Of a stretch of 64,000 bases of DNA, positions 1 through 8,584 are shown one piece after another. The DNA is from Fictibacillus barbaricus (GTDB lineage: Bacteria; Bacillota; Bacilli; Bacillales; Fictibacillaceae): NCBI RefSeq assembly GCF_014635025.1, contig NZ_BMCE01000001.1, positions 248,001 through 312,000 of the forward strand. Reading direction: 5' to 3'. Under the pieces are notes generated by a model that was given only the letters and a program-made list of their open reading frames with translations, had not been told where the DNA came from and ran no database searches. Numbering within the stretch: position 1 is the first letter of the stretch; each line of letters opens with the position of its first letter. The position numbers were made by a program, and so were the translations under genes.

Positions 1-64
1 CATCTCCAACTTGATTACGATTTTAGGCGGAATCGATATCGTTCTAGGGGAGGTTGATGGCTGA
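1..64 (+). CDS. nuoD: NADH-quinone oxidoreductase subunit D, C-terminal end (partial)
   Basis: The open frame entering from the left edge (codons from base 2) ends at the TGA at 62-64. Its last residues, ILGGIDIVLGEVDG, match the conserved C-terminus of the 49-kDa NuoD subunit, which helps form the quinone site of the peripheral arm. It overlaps nuoH by one base (TGATG), as expected for a nuoD-nuoH operon. Only about 20 residues are visible, so the call rests on this tail plus the nuoH context. Confidence 0.8.
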   Translation, partial: ISNLITILGGIDIVLGEVDG

Positions 65-1065
65 TGATGGAGGATCTTTTATACGCAGAGCCTGGCTGGA
101 CGCACGTAGCGATTTTCTTTGCTCTAGGAGCTGCGTTACTCGCAACTGTATTGGGCTTCGTAACGTATGCGATCTTAGCGGAACGAAAAGTGCTTGGATT
201 CATGCAGATGCGTACTGGACCGAACCGTGTTGGTGGACGTTTTGGTCTCCTTCAGACCGTAGCAGACGTTTTTAAACTATTACTAAAAGAAGACACCATA
301 CCAAAACTTGCTGATCGTCCGCTTTTTATATTGGCTCCTGTTATCGCGTTTGCACCAGCGTTCATGGTGCTTGCTACCATTCCATTTTCGGAGAACATGC
401 AGTTTGCGAACCTTGGTGTCGGTTTACTATACTATGTGGCCGTTTCCGGAATCTCAACGATCGGTATCTTAATGGGAGGCTGGGCATCTAACAATAAATA
501 CTCCCTGTTGGGCGGTATGCGTGCTGCGGCGCAGATGATTTCCTATGAGATTCCGCTTGTAATCTCCGTAATCGGAGTGATCCTTTTCGCTGGAAGCATG
601 AATTTAAACGAGATCGTAAGAGGACAAGAGAACATCGCTTACATCTTTTTAACACCGATCGGTTTCATCGTATTCTTGGTTTCCTCGATCGCAGAGCTGA
701 ACCGTACGCCGTTCGACTTGCCTGAAGCTGAGTCTGAGCTGGTTGCCGGTTATCACGTCGAGTATTCAGGATTCCGCTGGGCGTTCTTCATGCTGACAGA
801 GTACGTCTATCTGTTTGCCATGGCGTCACTGACAACGGTTTTGTTCCTCGGCGGCTGGAACCCGATTCCATTTTTAGATTTCATACCGGGTGTAATATGG
901 TTTGGGATTAAATTTAGCTTAGTTGTATTCTTCATGATCTGGATTCGCGGTACACTTCCTCGTCTCCGTGCTGATCAGCTTATGGGCTTTGCGTGGAAAG
1001 TTCTTCTGCCGCTTGCGCTGCTTAACATTTTTGTAAGTGCGGCAGTAAAGGAACTATTTTTATAA
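64..1065 (+). CDS. nuoH: NADH-quinone oxidoreductase subunit H
   Basis: A 333-residue polytopic membrane protein of the NuoH/ND1 family, the subunit that joins the peripheral arm to the proton-pumping membrane arm and forms much of the quinone channel. Family signatures are ERKVLGFMQMRTGPNRVG (about residues 41-58) and the acidic loop FDLPEAESELVAGYHVEYSG (about 219-238). The start at 64 overlaps the nuoD stop; a GGGGAGG site at 47-53 supports 64 or the adjacent ATG at 67. It is followed, unusually, by 468 bases of repeat-bearing DNA before nuoI, although the other joints in this operon are tight. Confidence 0.97.
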   Translation: MMEDLLYAEPGWTHVAIFFALGAALLATVLGFVTYAILAERKVLGFMQMRTGPNRVGGRFGLLQTVADVFKLLLKEDTIPKLADRPLFILAPVIAFAPAFMVLATIPFSENMQFANLGVGLLYYVAVSGISTIGILMGGWASNNKYSLLGGMRAAAQMISYEIPLVISVIGVILFAGSMNLNEIVRGQENIAYIFLTPIGFIVFLVSSIAELNRTPFDLPEAESELVAGYHVEYSGFRWAFFMLTEYVYLFAMASLTTVLFLGGWNPIPFLDFIPGVIWFGIKFSLVVFFMIWIRGTLPRLRADQLMGFAWKVLLPLALLNIFVSAAVKELFL

Positions 1066-1104
1066 AAGGCTGTTTTCGGATAAACATCAGATGTATTAGA
1101 GGGG

Positions 1105-1231
1105 TTGATTTCCGTTCCAGGATGCTCGCTTTCCGCGGGGCGGGCGGTGAGCATCCAAGGCGCTTTGCGCTTGCGGAGTCTCACCTGTCCCGCTGCTCCC
1201 GCAGGAGTCTCGCACCTTGCGCTCCAATCAA
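1105..1231 (+). repeat. GC-rich intergenic repeat, copy 1 (between nuoH and nuoI)
   Basis: A roughly 127-base element starting TTGATTTCCG and ending CGCTCCAATCAA, so its ends are a short inverted repeat (TTGATT/AATCAA). It contains GCTTTCCGCGGGGCG, CGCTTTGCGC and TCCCGCTGCTCCCGCAGGAG. A clearly related copy lies at 40138-40262, matching over most of its length with the same internal blocks. The element is far richer in GC than the flanking DNA. No protein is proposed: the short frames across it show the same spurious peptide in both copies. Confidence 0.85.
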
Positions 1232-1324
1232 CTTGTCAACGAAGGGACTTTACGAAAGCGATCCAAAAACAACAATCTTTTAAAAGAGCCCTTTAAAATC
1301 AGCTCAAGACCATCGTTGTTGGTT

Positions 1325-1445
1325 GTAAGGAAACTGCGACACTCAGGCTAGAAAAACGGACTGCCGAGACCCTGCAGAGAGGTACGAGGCTTGGTGGTTC
1401 GTCCGCGGAAAGCGAGTGGATTTCCTGTCTTCTATGGAAAATCAA
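1325..1445 (-). repeat. Diverged, inverted copy of the GC-rich repeat
   Basis: Read on the minus strand from 1445 this stretch begins TTGATTTTCC and soon contains CCACTCGCTTTCCGCGGA, matching the left end of the element at 1105-1231. The rest has diverged and the inner boundary near 1325 is approximate. The two copies therefore face each other in the nuoH-nuoI gap and could pair at their CTTTCCGCGG blocks. The remaining sequence of the gap (1232-1324 and 1446-1515) shows no gene. Confidence 0.6.
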
Positions 1446-1533
1446 CACCATAAGCCCAACAGAGCTAATTGAAAATTGATTTCCAACAAAACAAAGCTCA
1501 GACAGACCAAAGCATAAGGAGCGTGATCTCAGG

Positions 1534-1953
1534 ATGAAAGGTCTTGTGAAAGGTTTAAGCTATACGGTCAAAAACTTGACGAAGCAAAACGTAACGACAA
1601 GTTATCCGGACGTGCCGATCCAGATGCCTGACCGATTTCGCGGTATTCAAAAGTTTTATCCGGAAAAATGCATCGTCTGTAATCAATGCGCGCAGATCTG
1701 CCCGACAGACTGTATACAGTTAACGGGTAAGCCGCATCCGGATCCTGCGAAAAAAGGAAAGATTATTGATACGTACGATATAAATTTTGAAATCTGTATT
1801 CTGTGTGATCTATGTACAGAAGTTTGTCCGACTGAAGCCATCGTCATGACGAATCAGTTTGAACTTGCGGAATACAGCCGTGATGAACTGTTTAAAAACT
1901 TAGAGTGGCTTGATGAAAACGATGAGAATGTCAGAAAGGAGAACAAAGCATGA
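1534..1953 (+). CDS. nuoI: NADH-quinone oxidoreductase subunit I
   Basis: A 139-residue ferredoxin-like subunit carrying two 4Fe-4S clusters (N6a/N6b) that pass electrons toward the N2 cluster and quinone. Both cluster motifs are visible: CIVCNQCAQICP (about residues 46-57) and CILCDLCTEVCP (about 89-100). The ATG at 1534 follows AAGGAG at 1516-1521. The last four bases overlap the start of nuoJ. The protein is shorter at the N-terminus than enterobacterial NuoI, as usual for Bacillaceae enzymes. Confidence 0.97.
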   Translation: MKGLVKGLSYTVKNLTKQNVTTSYPDVPIQMPDRFRGIQKFYPEKCIVCNQCAQICPTDCIQLTGKPHPDPAKKGKIIDTYDINFEICILCDLCTEVCPTEAIVMTNQFELAEYSRDELFKNLEWLDENDENVRKENKA

Positions 1954-2462
1954 CCGGTGAAATGATCGCTTTTTTCTTTCTCGCACTAACAGCCATTGCC
2001 GGCGGTGTTCTTCTGATCAACCTGACAAATGTTGTACACATGGTTGTCGCTTTAATCTTTACTTTTATTGCGATTGCCGGGATCTATATTACGCTCTCAG
2101 CTGAATTCGTAGCTGTTGTTCAAGTGCTGATCTATTCTGGTGCAATTACCATTATCATGCTGTTTGGAATCATGCTTACACGGCATCAGGAAAAAGATAG
2201 ACGTGCACCGCGGCTGAAGGTGATTCTTACAGGACTAGCTATCGGTCTATTCTTTCTCATTATGTACGGGAAGATCAAGGACCTTGATTTTGGACAGCAG
2301 AACGCCGAACTTCATATCGATAACACGAAAAAGATTGGGATCGAACTGTATTCCCATTATTTGATTCCGTTTGAGTTAACATCTGTTCTGCTGCTCGTCG
2401 CACTGATCGGCTCCATTATCCTTGCAAAACGGGATGATGATGAAAAGGAGGCAAAAAAATGA
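1950..2462 (+). CDS. nuoJ: NADH-quinone oxidoreductase subunit J
   Basis: A 170-residue membrane subunit (ND6 family) with four or five hydrophobic helices, including the conserved segment [20 protein letters not shown] that carries the family's pi-bulge helix involved in coupling. It overlaps nuoI by ATGA at 1950-1953 and nuoK in the same way at 2459-2462, which suggests translational coupling. The C-terminus is a short charged tail ([11 protein letters not shown]). Confidence 0.95.
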   Translation: MTGEMIAFFFLALTAIAGGVLLINLTNVVHMVVALIFTFIAIAGIYITLSAEFVAVVQVLIYSGAITIIMLFGIMLTRHQEKDRRAPRLKVILTGLAIGLFFLIMYGKIKDLDFGQQNAELHIDNTKKIGIELYSHYLIPFELTSVLLLVALIGSIILAKRDDDEKEAKK

Positions 2463-2773
2463 GCTCTGTTCCTTTAGCCGCTTACTTGTTGCTTGCCTTA
2501 ATTCTATTCTGCATCGGTTTGTTTGGTGCTCTAACGAAACGTAACGCCGTCATTGTTTTAATTTCTATAGAGTTGATGCTCAATGCTGTAAATATTAATC
2601 TAGTTGCATTTGCTAAATACTCGATCAACCCAGGATTGACTGGGCAGATCTTCTCTCTGTTTACCATAACGGTTGCAGCGGCAGAAGCGGCAGTTGGACT
2701 TGCGATTCTCATTGCACTATACCGCAACAGACAAACGGTAAACGTGGATGAGATGGACATGATGAAGCGATAA
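2459..2773 (+). CDS. nuoK: NADH-quinone oxidoreductase subunit K
   Basis: A 104-residue, three-helix subunit of the ND4L family in the proton-pumping arm. The family pattern is clear: a conserved Glu in [17 protein letters not shown] (about residues 36-52) and a second Glu in [12 protein letters not shown]. Length is typical. It lies between nuoJ (4-base overlap) and nuoL (19-base gap with the GGAAGGAGATGG ribosome site). Confidence 0.96.
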   Translation: MSSVPLAAYLLLALILFCIGLFGALTKRNAVIVLISIELMLNAVNINLVAFAKYSINPGLTGQIFSLFTITVAAAEAAVGLAILIALYRNRQTVNVDEMDMMKR

Positions 2774-2792
2774 GGAAGGAGATGGACGATCT

Positions 2793-4661
2793 ATGTTGCA
2801 GATAAGTTGGCTTATACCGTTGTTCCCCCTATTATCCTTCATTTTGTTGCTGATTTTCAGAAAATCCCGCAGTGAGGGCACCGCTTGGATCGGGGTGCTC
2901 TTAACAGGAATATCTCTCGTTCTATCCGTTGGGATTTGGCTGGCCGTATGGCAAGGTGATGAGATTAAAACAGAGGGCACATGGTTTCACATCGGAGAGC
3001 GCGCGATCACGATGGGCTTTGAAGTGAATCCGCTTAATGCACTCATGCTCGTAATCGTATCTTTAGTAAGTTTTTTGGTACATCTTTATTCAAAAGGTTA
3101 CATGCACGGTGATGAACGTTTCCCGGTATTTTTTGCGTATTTAGGATTATTCTCTTTTGCGATGCTAGGACTCGTGCTTTCTCCAAATCTATTACAGCTC
3201 TATATGTTTTGGGAGCTTGTAGGGCTAGGCTCTTTTCTATTAATCGGGTTTTACTATTATAAACCAGAAGCGAAAAAAGCCGCGAAAAAAGCCTTCATTA
3301 TGACCCGTATCGGAGACGTTGGTCTTTTTATCGGTATGGTTTTGTTGTTTTGGCAGGTTGGAAGTTTTGAATATGATGATATTTTTGCATCTGTTCAAAA
3401 TGGTGAAATATCGTCCGGGATGCTGACTCTCACAGCGTTATGTATCTTTGTAGGAGCGATCGGAAAGTCTGGCCAGCTGCCTCTTCATACGTGGCTGCCG
3501 GATGCGATGGAAGGTCCTACACCTGTTTCAGCACTCATCCACGCTGCAACGATGGTAGCGGCAGGAGTGTATTTAGTTGCAGCCATGTATCCGCTCTTCC
3601 AGGCTTCTGAAACTGCCTTAACGGTAGTTGCTGTTGTAGGTGGCGTGACAGCCATCTTTGCCGCTTCAATCGGATTAATGCAAAAAGATATTAAACGTGT
3701 TTTAGCGTATTCAACGGTCAGTCAGCTTGGGTATATGATGCTTGCTCTTGGTGCATCCGGTTATGTGGCAGGGATCTTCCACTTAACAACACATGCTTTC
3801 TTTAAAGCTTTATTGTTCTTGGCTGCAGGAAGTGTTATTCATGCTGTACATACACAAAACATCGAAGAAATGGGCGGGCTTTGGAAAAAGCTTCGATTGA
3901 CGGGACTGCTCTTTTTGATCGGTGCACTAGCAATTTCAGGTTTCCCACTTTTATCAGGATTTTTCTCAAAAGATGAAATCTTGGCAAGTACCTATGCAGA
4001 TGGTCGATATGGACTGTTCTGGCTAGCTGTTGTGGCCGCTTTCATGACCGCTTTTTATATGTTCCGTTTGTTTTTCCTCGTGTTTACAGGAAAACCACGC
4101 GGTAATCAGAGTAAAGTGCATGAGTCGCCAAGCGTGATGACACTCCCGATGATCGTTCTAGGCGTGCTGGCAGTTGTAGCGGGTTACTTGAACACAACAT
4201 GGTTTGGTACGTTCCTTTCAGATTATCTGGCAAAAGGTCCGGTTGAACTGCCGCATGGCGACCATCACGGGCCAGGATGGATTCCGATCGTTGCAACCGC
4301 CGCTTCACTTTTAGGAATAGGTCTAGCTTATCTGATCTATCAAAAAGAAACACTTTCTAGAAGCTGGCTGTCACGAATGTTTCCTGGACTTAGCCATATC
4401 ATCTACAACAAGTGGTACGTTGATGAAGGATATGACGCAACGTTTGTAAAAGGAACGAAGGGGTTAAGCAAATTAGGTGTTTTATTCGATAGATATGTAG
4501 TAGATGGTCTGGTTGCAAGTGTTACCGCAGGAGTTCAAGGGCTGGCAAAGGCCGGATCGCGATTGCAAAACGGCCAGGTCCAATCGTATGGAACAGCTGC
4601 AATCTTTGGCCTCGTTATTTTATTGCTCATTGTCGCATTAACAGGGGGGTACTTCTCATGA
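2793..4661 (+). CDS. nuoL: NADH-quinone oxidoreductase subunit L
   Basis: A 622-residue antiporter-like subunit (ND5 family), the distal proton channel with the long lateral helix at its C-terminus. Conserved signs are MFWELVGLGSFLLIGFYYY, the GKSGQLPLHTWLPDAMEGPT block and HAATMVAAGVYL with channel Lys/His residues. The start at 2793 follows AAGGAAGGAGAT. It overlaps nuoM by four bases (ATGA). A His-rich loop (PHGDHHGPG, about residues 486-494) sits before the last helices. Confidence 0.97.
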   Translation: MLQISWLIPLFPLLSFILLLIFRKSRSEGTAWIGVLLTGISLVLSVGIWLAVWQGDEIKTEGTWFHIGERAITMGFEVNPLNALMLVIVSLVSFLVHLYSKGYMHGDERFPVFFAYLGLFSFAMLGLVLSPNLLQLYMFWELVGLGSFLLIGFYYYKPEAKKAAKKAFIMTRIGDVGLFIGMVLLFWQVGSFEYDDIFASVQNGEISSGMLTLTALCIFVGAIGKSGQLPLHTWLPDAMEGPTPVSALIHAATMVAAGVYLVAAMYPLFQASETALTVVAVVGGVTAIFAASIGLMQKDIKRVLAYSTVSQLGYMMLALGASGYVAGIFHLTTHAFFKALLFLAAGSVIHAVHTQNIEEMGGLWKKLRLTGLLFLIGALAISGFPLLSGFFSKDEILASTYADGRYGLFWLAVVAAFMTAFYMFRLFFLVFTGKPRGNQSKVHESPSVMTLPMIVLGVLAVVAGYLNTTWFGTFLSDYLAKGPVELPHGDHHGPGWIPIVATAASLLGIGLAYLIYQKETLSRSWLSRMFPGLSHIIYNKWYVDEGYDATFVKGTKGLSKLGVLFDRYVVDGLVASVTAGVQGLAKAGSRLQNGQVQSYGTAAIFGLVILLLIVALTGGYFS

Positions 4662-6175
4662 ATACGTGGCTTCTATCCATCTTGATCTTTTCCCCGCTGC
4701 TAGGTGTACTTGTCCTTATTTTCACCCCTTCTCATGATGAGAGATCCATTAAGTGGATTGGGATCTTAGGAACACTTTTCCCGCTAGGTACAGCGATTGT
4801 TACCCTGTCAGCTTTTAATATGTCAGGTGGAGGCCTTCAGTTAACGGAAAGATTTCAGTGGGTCTCCTACGAAGTGTTTCAGTCAAAAGGTGAAGTAAGC
4901 TATCCGATCCTTTATGAAGTGGGTGTGAACGGCTTATCGATGGTTTTGATCCTCTTAACGGCAGTTGTAAGTGTGCTCGCTGCGATTGCTTCATTTTCAA
5001 TTAAGCAGAACTGGAAAAGTTATTTTATTCTTTTCTTTTTGCTTGAGATGGGAATGCTCGGTGTGTTCGCTGCACAAAATTTGTTTCTGTTCTTCATTTT
5101 CTTTGAGATCACACTGATTCCTATGTTCTTCCTGATCGGTCGGTGGGGCTACTTGGAAAAAGAAAAAGCAGCTTACAGTTTTTTGATCTATAACGGTGTC
5201 GGTTCAGCGATACTGCTCATCGCATTTGTAGCGATGTTTATGAAGACGGGGACGATGAACTTCGAGCAGTTAGCTTACACGTTCGCGCTTCCTCAGTCTG
5301 AGTTGAACCAGATGTTAATTACTAAGAATTTTAAAATGGGTATGCTGATTGCACTCTTAGTGGCATTTGCCGTTAAGCTGCCGGTAGCCCCGCTGCATTC
5401 GTGGATGGTTCGCGTGCACGTTCAAGCACCGCCGCCGGTTGTTATGATCCACTCCGGCATTCTATTGAAAATTGGAGCGTACGGTTTAATCGTTTTTGGT
5501 GCAGGATTGTTTCCCGATCAGTTTCGTTCGCTTGCTTTCATCGTCGGATTGTTTGGTGTCATCAACTTGCTTTATGGAGCATTTTTAGCGATTACTCAGA
5601 CAGATGTTAAGCGTGTCCTTGCATACTCATCCGTTTCACACATGGGAATCGTATTGATAGGACTTGCGGCAGTGAACGAAGCCGGGATGACAGGGGCTGT
5701 TTTTCAAGTAGTGTCTCATGGATTGATTTCAGCTCTGCTGTTTTTCTTAGTGGGCGTTCTCTATGAACGAGCAGGTTCTTCTGAGTTAAGAACATTTGGT
5801 GGAGTGGCAAAAAGAATGCCTATCTTTGCGGGTGTAATGCTGGCTGGAGGTCTCGCATCACTAGGGCTTCCGGGAATGTCAGGCTTTATCAGCGAATTCA
5901 TGGCGTTTTTAGGATTGTTCGAGGAGATGCCGATTCTAGCGGCAGTTGGAACGTTAGGTCTCATTCTAACAGCGGTCTATGTATTGAGGGCTGTACTCTC
6001 TATCACGTTTGGAGCTGAAAAAGAACTGCCGAATGCATATGATCTGTCTCCAACAGAACGGATTCCGGCGTTTGCTTTGCTTGCCGCCATCCTGTTTATC
6101 GGAATCTATCCTGCTTGGTTAAGTGATATGCTCCGTCCAACATTAGATGCCATTCTGCTAGGGTTAGGGGGCTAA
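4658..6175 (+). CDS. nuoM: NADH-quinone oxidoreductase subunit M
   Basis: A 505-residue antiporter-like subunit (ND4 family). The channel signature FAVKLPVAPLHSWMVRVHVQ and the following APPPVVMIHSGILLKIGAYG are present; the family usually reads FAVKxPxxPFHTWLPDAHxxAPT, so the second part is a modest departure (MVRVHVQ in place of LPDAHVE). The start overlaps the end of nuoL and nuoN starts three bases after the stop. Confidence 0.95.
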   Translation: MNTWLLSILIFSPLLGVLVLIFTPSHDERSIKWIGILGTLFPLGTAIVTLSAFNMSGGGLQLTERFQWVSYEVFQSKGEVSYPILYEVGVNGLSMVLILLTAVVSVLAAIASFSIKQNWKSYFILFFLLEMGMLGVFAAQNLFLFFIFFEITLIPMFFLIGRWGYLEKEKAAYSFLIYNGVGSAILLIAFVAMFMKTGTMNFEQLAYTFALPQSELNQMLITKNFKMGMLIALLVAFAVKLPVAPLHSWMVRVHVQAPPPVVMIHSGILLKIGAYGLIVFGAGLFPDQFRSLAFIVGLFGVINLLYGAFLAITQTDVKRVLAYSSVSHMGIVLIGLAAVNEAGMTGAVFQVVSHGLISALLFFLVGVLYERAGSSELRTFGGVAKRMPIFAGVMLAGGLASLGLPGMSGFISEFMAFLGLFEEMPILAAVGTLGLILTAVYVLRAVLSITFGAEKELPNAYDLSPTERIPAFALLAAILFIGIYPAWLSDMLRPTLDAILLGLGG

Positions 6176-6178
6176 ATC

Positions 6179-7711
6179 ATGGATCTAGATACATTATTAT
6201 CTTTTGAATGGGGCGTAATGGCTCCAGAGTTTATCATACTTGGTGTAGCGACACTGCTTTCTATCATCGATCTTTTTATGAAGAGGGAATCGAGCAGAAA
6301 ACCGCTGGCATGGATGGCTGGAGCAGGTGTGCTGGCTGCGCTGGTTTCAATCTTTTTGCAGCTGGATCATGAAGTCACGTCTATATTATACGATACGTAT
6401 AGACTGGACTCGTTTTCAAAAGCCTTTAAGATCTTGCTTTTATTAGGAACGTTGCTTGTCCTTGTTCTAGCATCAAATTATAAAAAAGAAGACCTGGAAG
6501 AAAATCGGGGGGAATTCTATTATTTACTGCTCGCTGCCTTGTTAGGTGCCATGATGATGGCTTCAAGCGCTGACCTTATCACATTGTTCGTTGGACTCGA
6601 ACTTCTTTCGCTCGCTTCTTATATTATGGCCGGACTGGAGAGAAAGAATAAACGAAGCAATGAATCAGCTTTTAAGTATGTGGTGTCAGGCGGGATCGCA
6701 ACAGCGATCACATTATTTGGTATGAGCTATGTATTCGGCTTGACTGGGGAAACGAATCTGTTTAAGATCGCTGAAAACATGGGGGAAGTAGAGCTGCTGA
6801 AGCACGGCTTTTTGTTAGTATTTGCGTTCATTATCACGTTTGCTGGTCTTACGTTTAAGATCGCTGCGGCCCCGCTTCATATGTGGGCACCAGATGTGTA
6901 CGAAGGGGCGCCTGTCCCGGTTACAGCTTTCCTGAGCGTTGTATCCAAAATAGCAGGCTTTGTGATCATGCTTCGTTTTATTATCATAACGTTCATCGCA
7001 GCAGCTGGAATTGATGGAGATCCACTTTTGTTGCAGGTGCAGCCTTACATCATGGCACTTGCTGCAGCTACGATGATTATCGGCAACGTTACGGCGCTCC
7101 GGCAGAGAAACATCAAGCGGATGTTTGCATACTCTTCTATCGCGCAAGCGGGTTACATTTTAGTCCCGTTCGTTTCAAACTCGTCATTATTGTTTGAACT
7201 GATCTGGTTCTATCTGTTGGCTTATTTATTTATGAATATTGGTGCATTTACCGTGATTCAGCTGTTAACGAGTCAGGAAAGATCCAATGACGTCAGCGTG
7301 TTCCGTGGTCTGTATCGCCGTTCACCATGGCTCGCAGTTCCGATGACGTTCTTCCTTTTATCTCTCGCCGGAATCCCAGTTACGGCTGGTTTTATAGGGA
7401 AGTTCGGAATCTTTATGGGGGCCCTTGGCCTACAACCTGCACATTACTGGCTAGCAGCTGTGATGATGGCAACAACGCTTGTTTCCTATGTATACTACTT
7501 TAATATTATTGCGATCATGTTTTTCCGAGATGAAGAGGAAGCGAAGGTTTCCGTTCCGCCTGGTATGGCAGCCGTGTTAGCATTTTGTACAGCTTCCATT
7601 CTGATTCTGGGTGTGATGCCAGATCTGGCACTTGATTTCTTTTACGGAAATTTTGATGTGAACGAATTTTTTATGCGGATAGAAGATGAAGTTCATACAC
7701 ATACGCATTGA
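6179..7711 (+). CDS. nuoN: NADH-quinone oxidoreductase subunit N
   Basis: A 510-residue antiporter-like subunit (ND2 family), the last gene of the operon. It has FVGLELLSLASYIMAGL with the conserved channel Glu, and FKIAAAPLHMWAPDVYEGAP (about residues 223-242), the family core. The C-terminus ends in a short His-rich tail (HTHTH). No nuoE, nuoF or nuoG follows, consistent with the short complex I of Bacillaceae, which lacks the NADH-binding module. A hairpin terminator follows at 7733. Confidence 0.97.
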   Translation: MDLDTLLSFEWGVMAPEFIILGVATLLSIIDLFMKRESSRKPLAWMAGAGVLAALVSIFLQLDHEVTSILYDTYRLDSFSKAFKILLLLGTLLVLVLASNYKKEDLEENRGEFYYLLLAALLGAMMMASSADLITLFVGLELLSLASYIMAGLERKNKRSNESAFKYVVSGGIATAITLFGMSYVFGLTGETNLFKIAENMGEVELLKHGFLLVFAFIITFAGLTFKIAAAPLHMWAPDVYEGAPVPVTAFLSVVSKIAGFVIMLRFIIITFIAAAGIDGDPLLLQVQPYIMALAAATMIIGNVTALRQRNIKRMFAYSSIAQAGYILVPFVSNSSLLFELIWFYLLAYLFMNIGAFTVIQLLTSQERSNDVSVFRGLYRRSPWLAVPMTFFLLSLAGIPVTAGFIGKFGIFMGALGLQPAHYWLAAVMMATTLVSYVYYFNIIAIMFFRDEEEAKVSVPPGMAAVLAFCTASILILGVMPDLALDFFYGNFDVNEFFMRIEDEVHTHTH

Positions 7712-7732
7712 TCTGTATATATTTTTTAGCTG

Positions 7733-7777
7733 GCTCATTAGGGTTTCCGTTCGCAGGGAATTTTAATGGGCTTTTTT
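7733..7777 (+). terminator. Terminator of the nuo operon
   Basis: GCTCATTA (7733-7740) pairs with TAATGGGC (7764-7771), with an inner TTTCC/GGGAA pairing, followed by a run of T. It lies 22 bases after the nuoN stop. Confidence 0.75.
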
Positions 7778-7827
7778 AGGGTGAAATGCTAATAGGCTTT
7801 GTCGAAACTTCGATAAACTCTAAAATT

Positions 7828-7899
7828 GCGTGGATATAGTAGTGTTTTCCGTGGATATATTTATATGTTCCGTGGATAATCGATAGGGTACCGTGGATT
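7828..7899 (+). repeat. 21-bp-period tandem array, core CCGTGGATA (4 units)
   Basis: Cores begin at 7828 (GCGTGGATA), 7849, 7870 and 7891 (CCGTGGAT), an exact 21-base spacing. The bases between cores differ in every unit. It lies between the nuo terminator and the DUF1146 gene. The rest of this 531-base gap (7900-8220) holds no gene; it has a TTTGAAAG/CTTTCAAA hairpin at 8129-8150 and presumably the promoter for 8243. Confidence 0.85.
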
Positions 7900-8242
7900 T
7901 AATCCTGAACTTATACATATGGCAGCCGCCATGTCCATTTCAGCCGTAACATGTAGCGATTTTCTACCTGAAAAGGACACCATCCCCCCATTTAAATTTT
8001 CAGCAAAAATTCTTCCTGAAAAATGAGCCTAAATTACCGTAACTTCTTCCATTTTCATACGTCTAAATAAGTTGAAACGACAGTTTAAATACTTTTACAT
8101 TTTCTAGTCGTTACAACTTTTTGAACACTTTGAAAGAAAGGGCTTTCAAAACACATAACTAGGGATAAAGTATCTTTATAAAATAACATGAAAGATTTAT
8201 GCTTAAGATGTCGAAATATGTAATGAGGAGGTCAGACTTTTA

Positions 8243-8476
8243 ATGATTCCAATCGGACAACAAGCTTTGTTACATATAATCGTACATTTATTGTTTCTAG
8301 TTATTTCGTGGTGGGCATTACAAGCGGTCCATTTTGACAAATGGATCAAAAAAGGAAAAGTCATGCAGGCGAGAGTGCTATACATATTGTTAGTCATCAG
8401 CCTTGCAAGTTTAGCAAGTGATTTTTTTCTAAAGTATCTGCAGTATTCCACCAATCTCAGTCAGTTATTTGGATAA
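8243..8476 (+). CDS. DUF1146 family membrane protein (YwzB-like)
   Basis: A 77-residue protein with two predicted membrane helices (about 8-28 and 44-64). The motif HLLFLVISWWALQAVHFDKW and the position between the respiratory operon and ywmB/murA match the DUF1146 family (B. subtilis YwzB). Its function is unknown. The ATG follows GAGGAGG with good spacing. It appears to be transcribed alone or with ywmB, 108 bases downstream. Confidence 0.85.
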   Translation: MIPIGQQALLHIIVHLLFLVISWWALQAVHFDKWIKKGKVMQARVLYILLVISLASLASDFFLKYLQYSTNLSQLFG

Positions 8477-8584
8477 TTCCAAACAGTACTTTCAATTACG
8501 GAATTGTCGGAATATGACTACAAGTTCCACGGATATCCTCTGTCTCTTTGGCAACAATGAGAAATAGAGAGGATGTGCTGGGGA

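Noticed and set aside
1105-1296. Short plus- and minus-strand frames over the GC-rich repeat
   Set aside because: The related copy at 40138 gives the same kind of peptide (ARPAESE), a mark of a nucleotide repeat and not of selected protein sequence.
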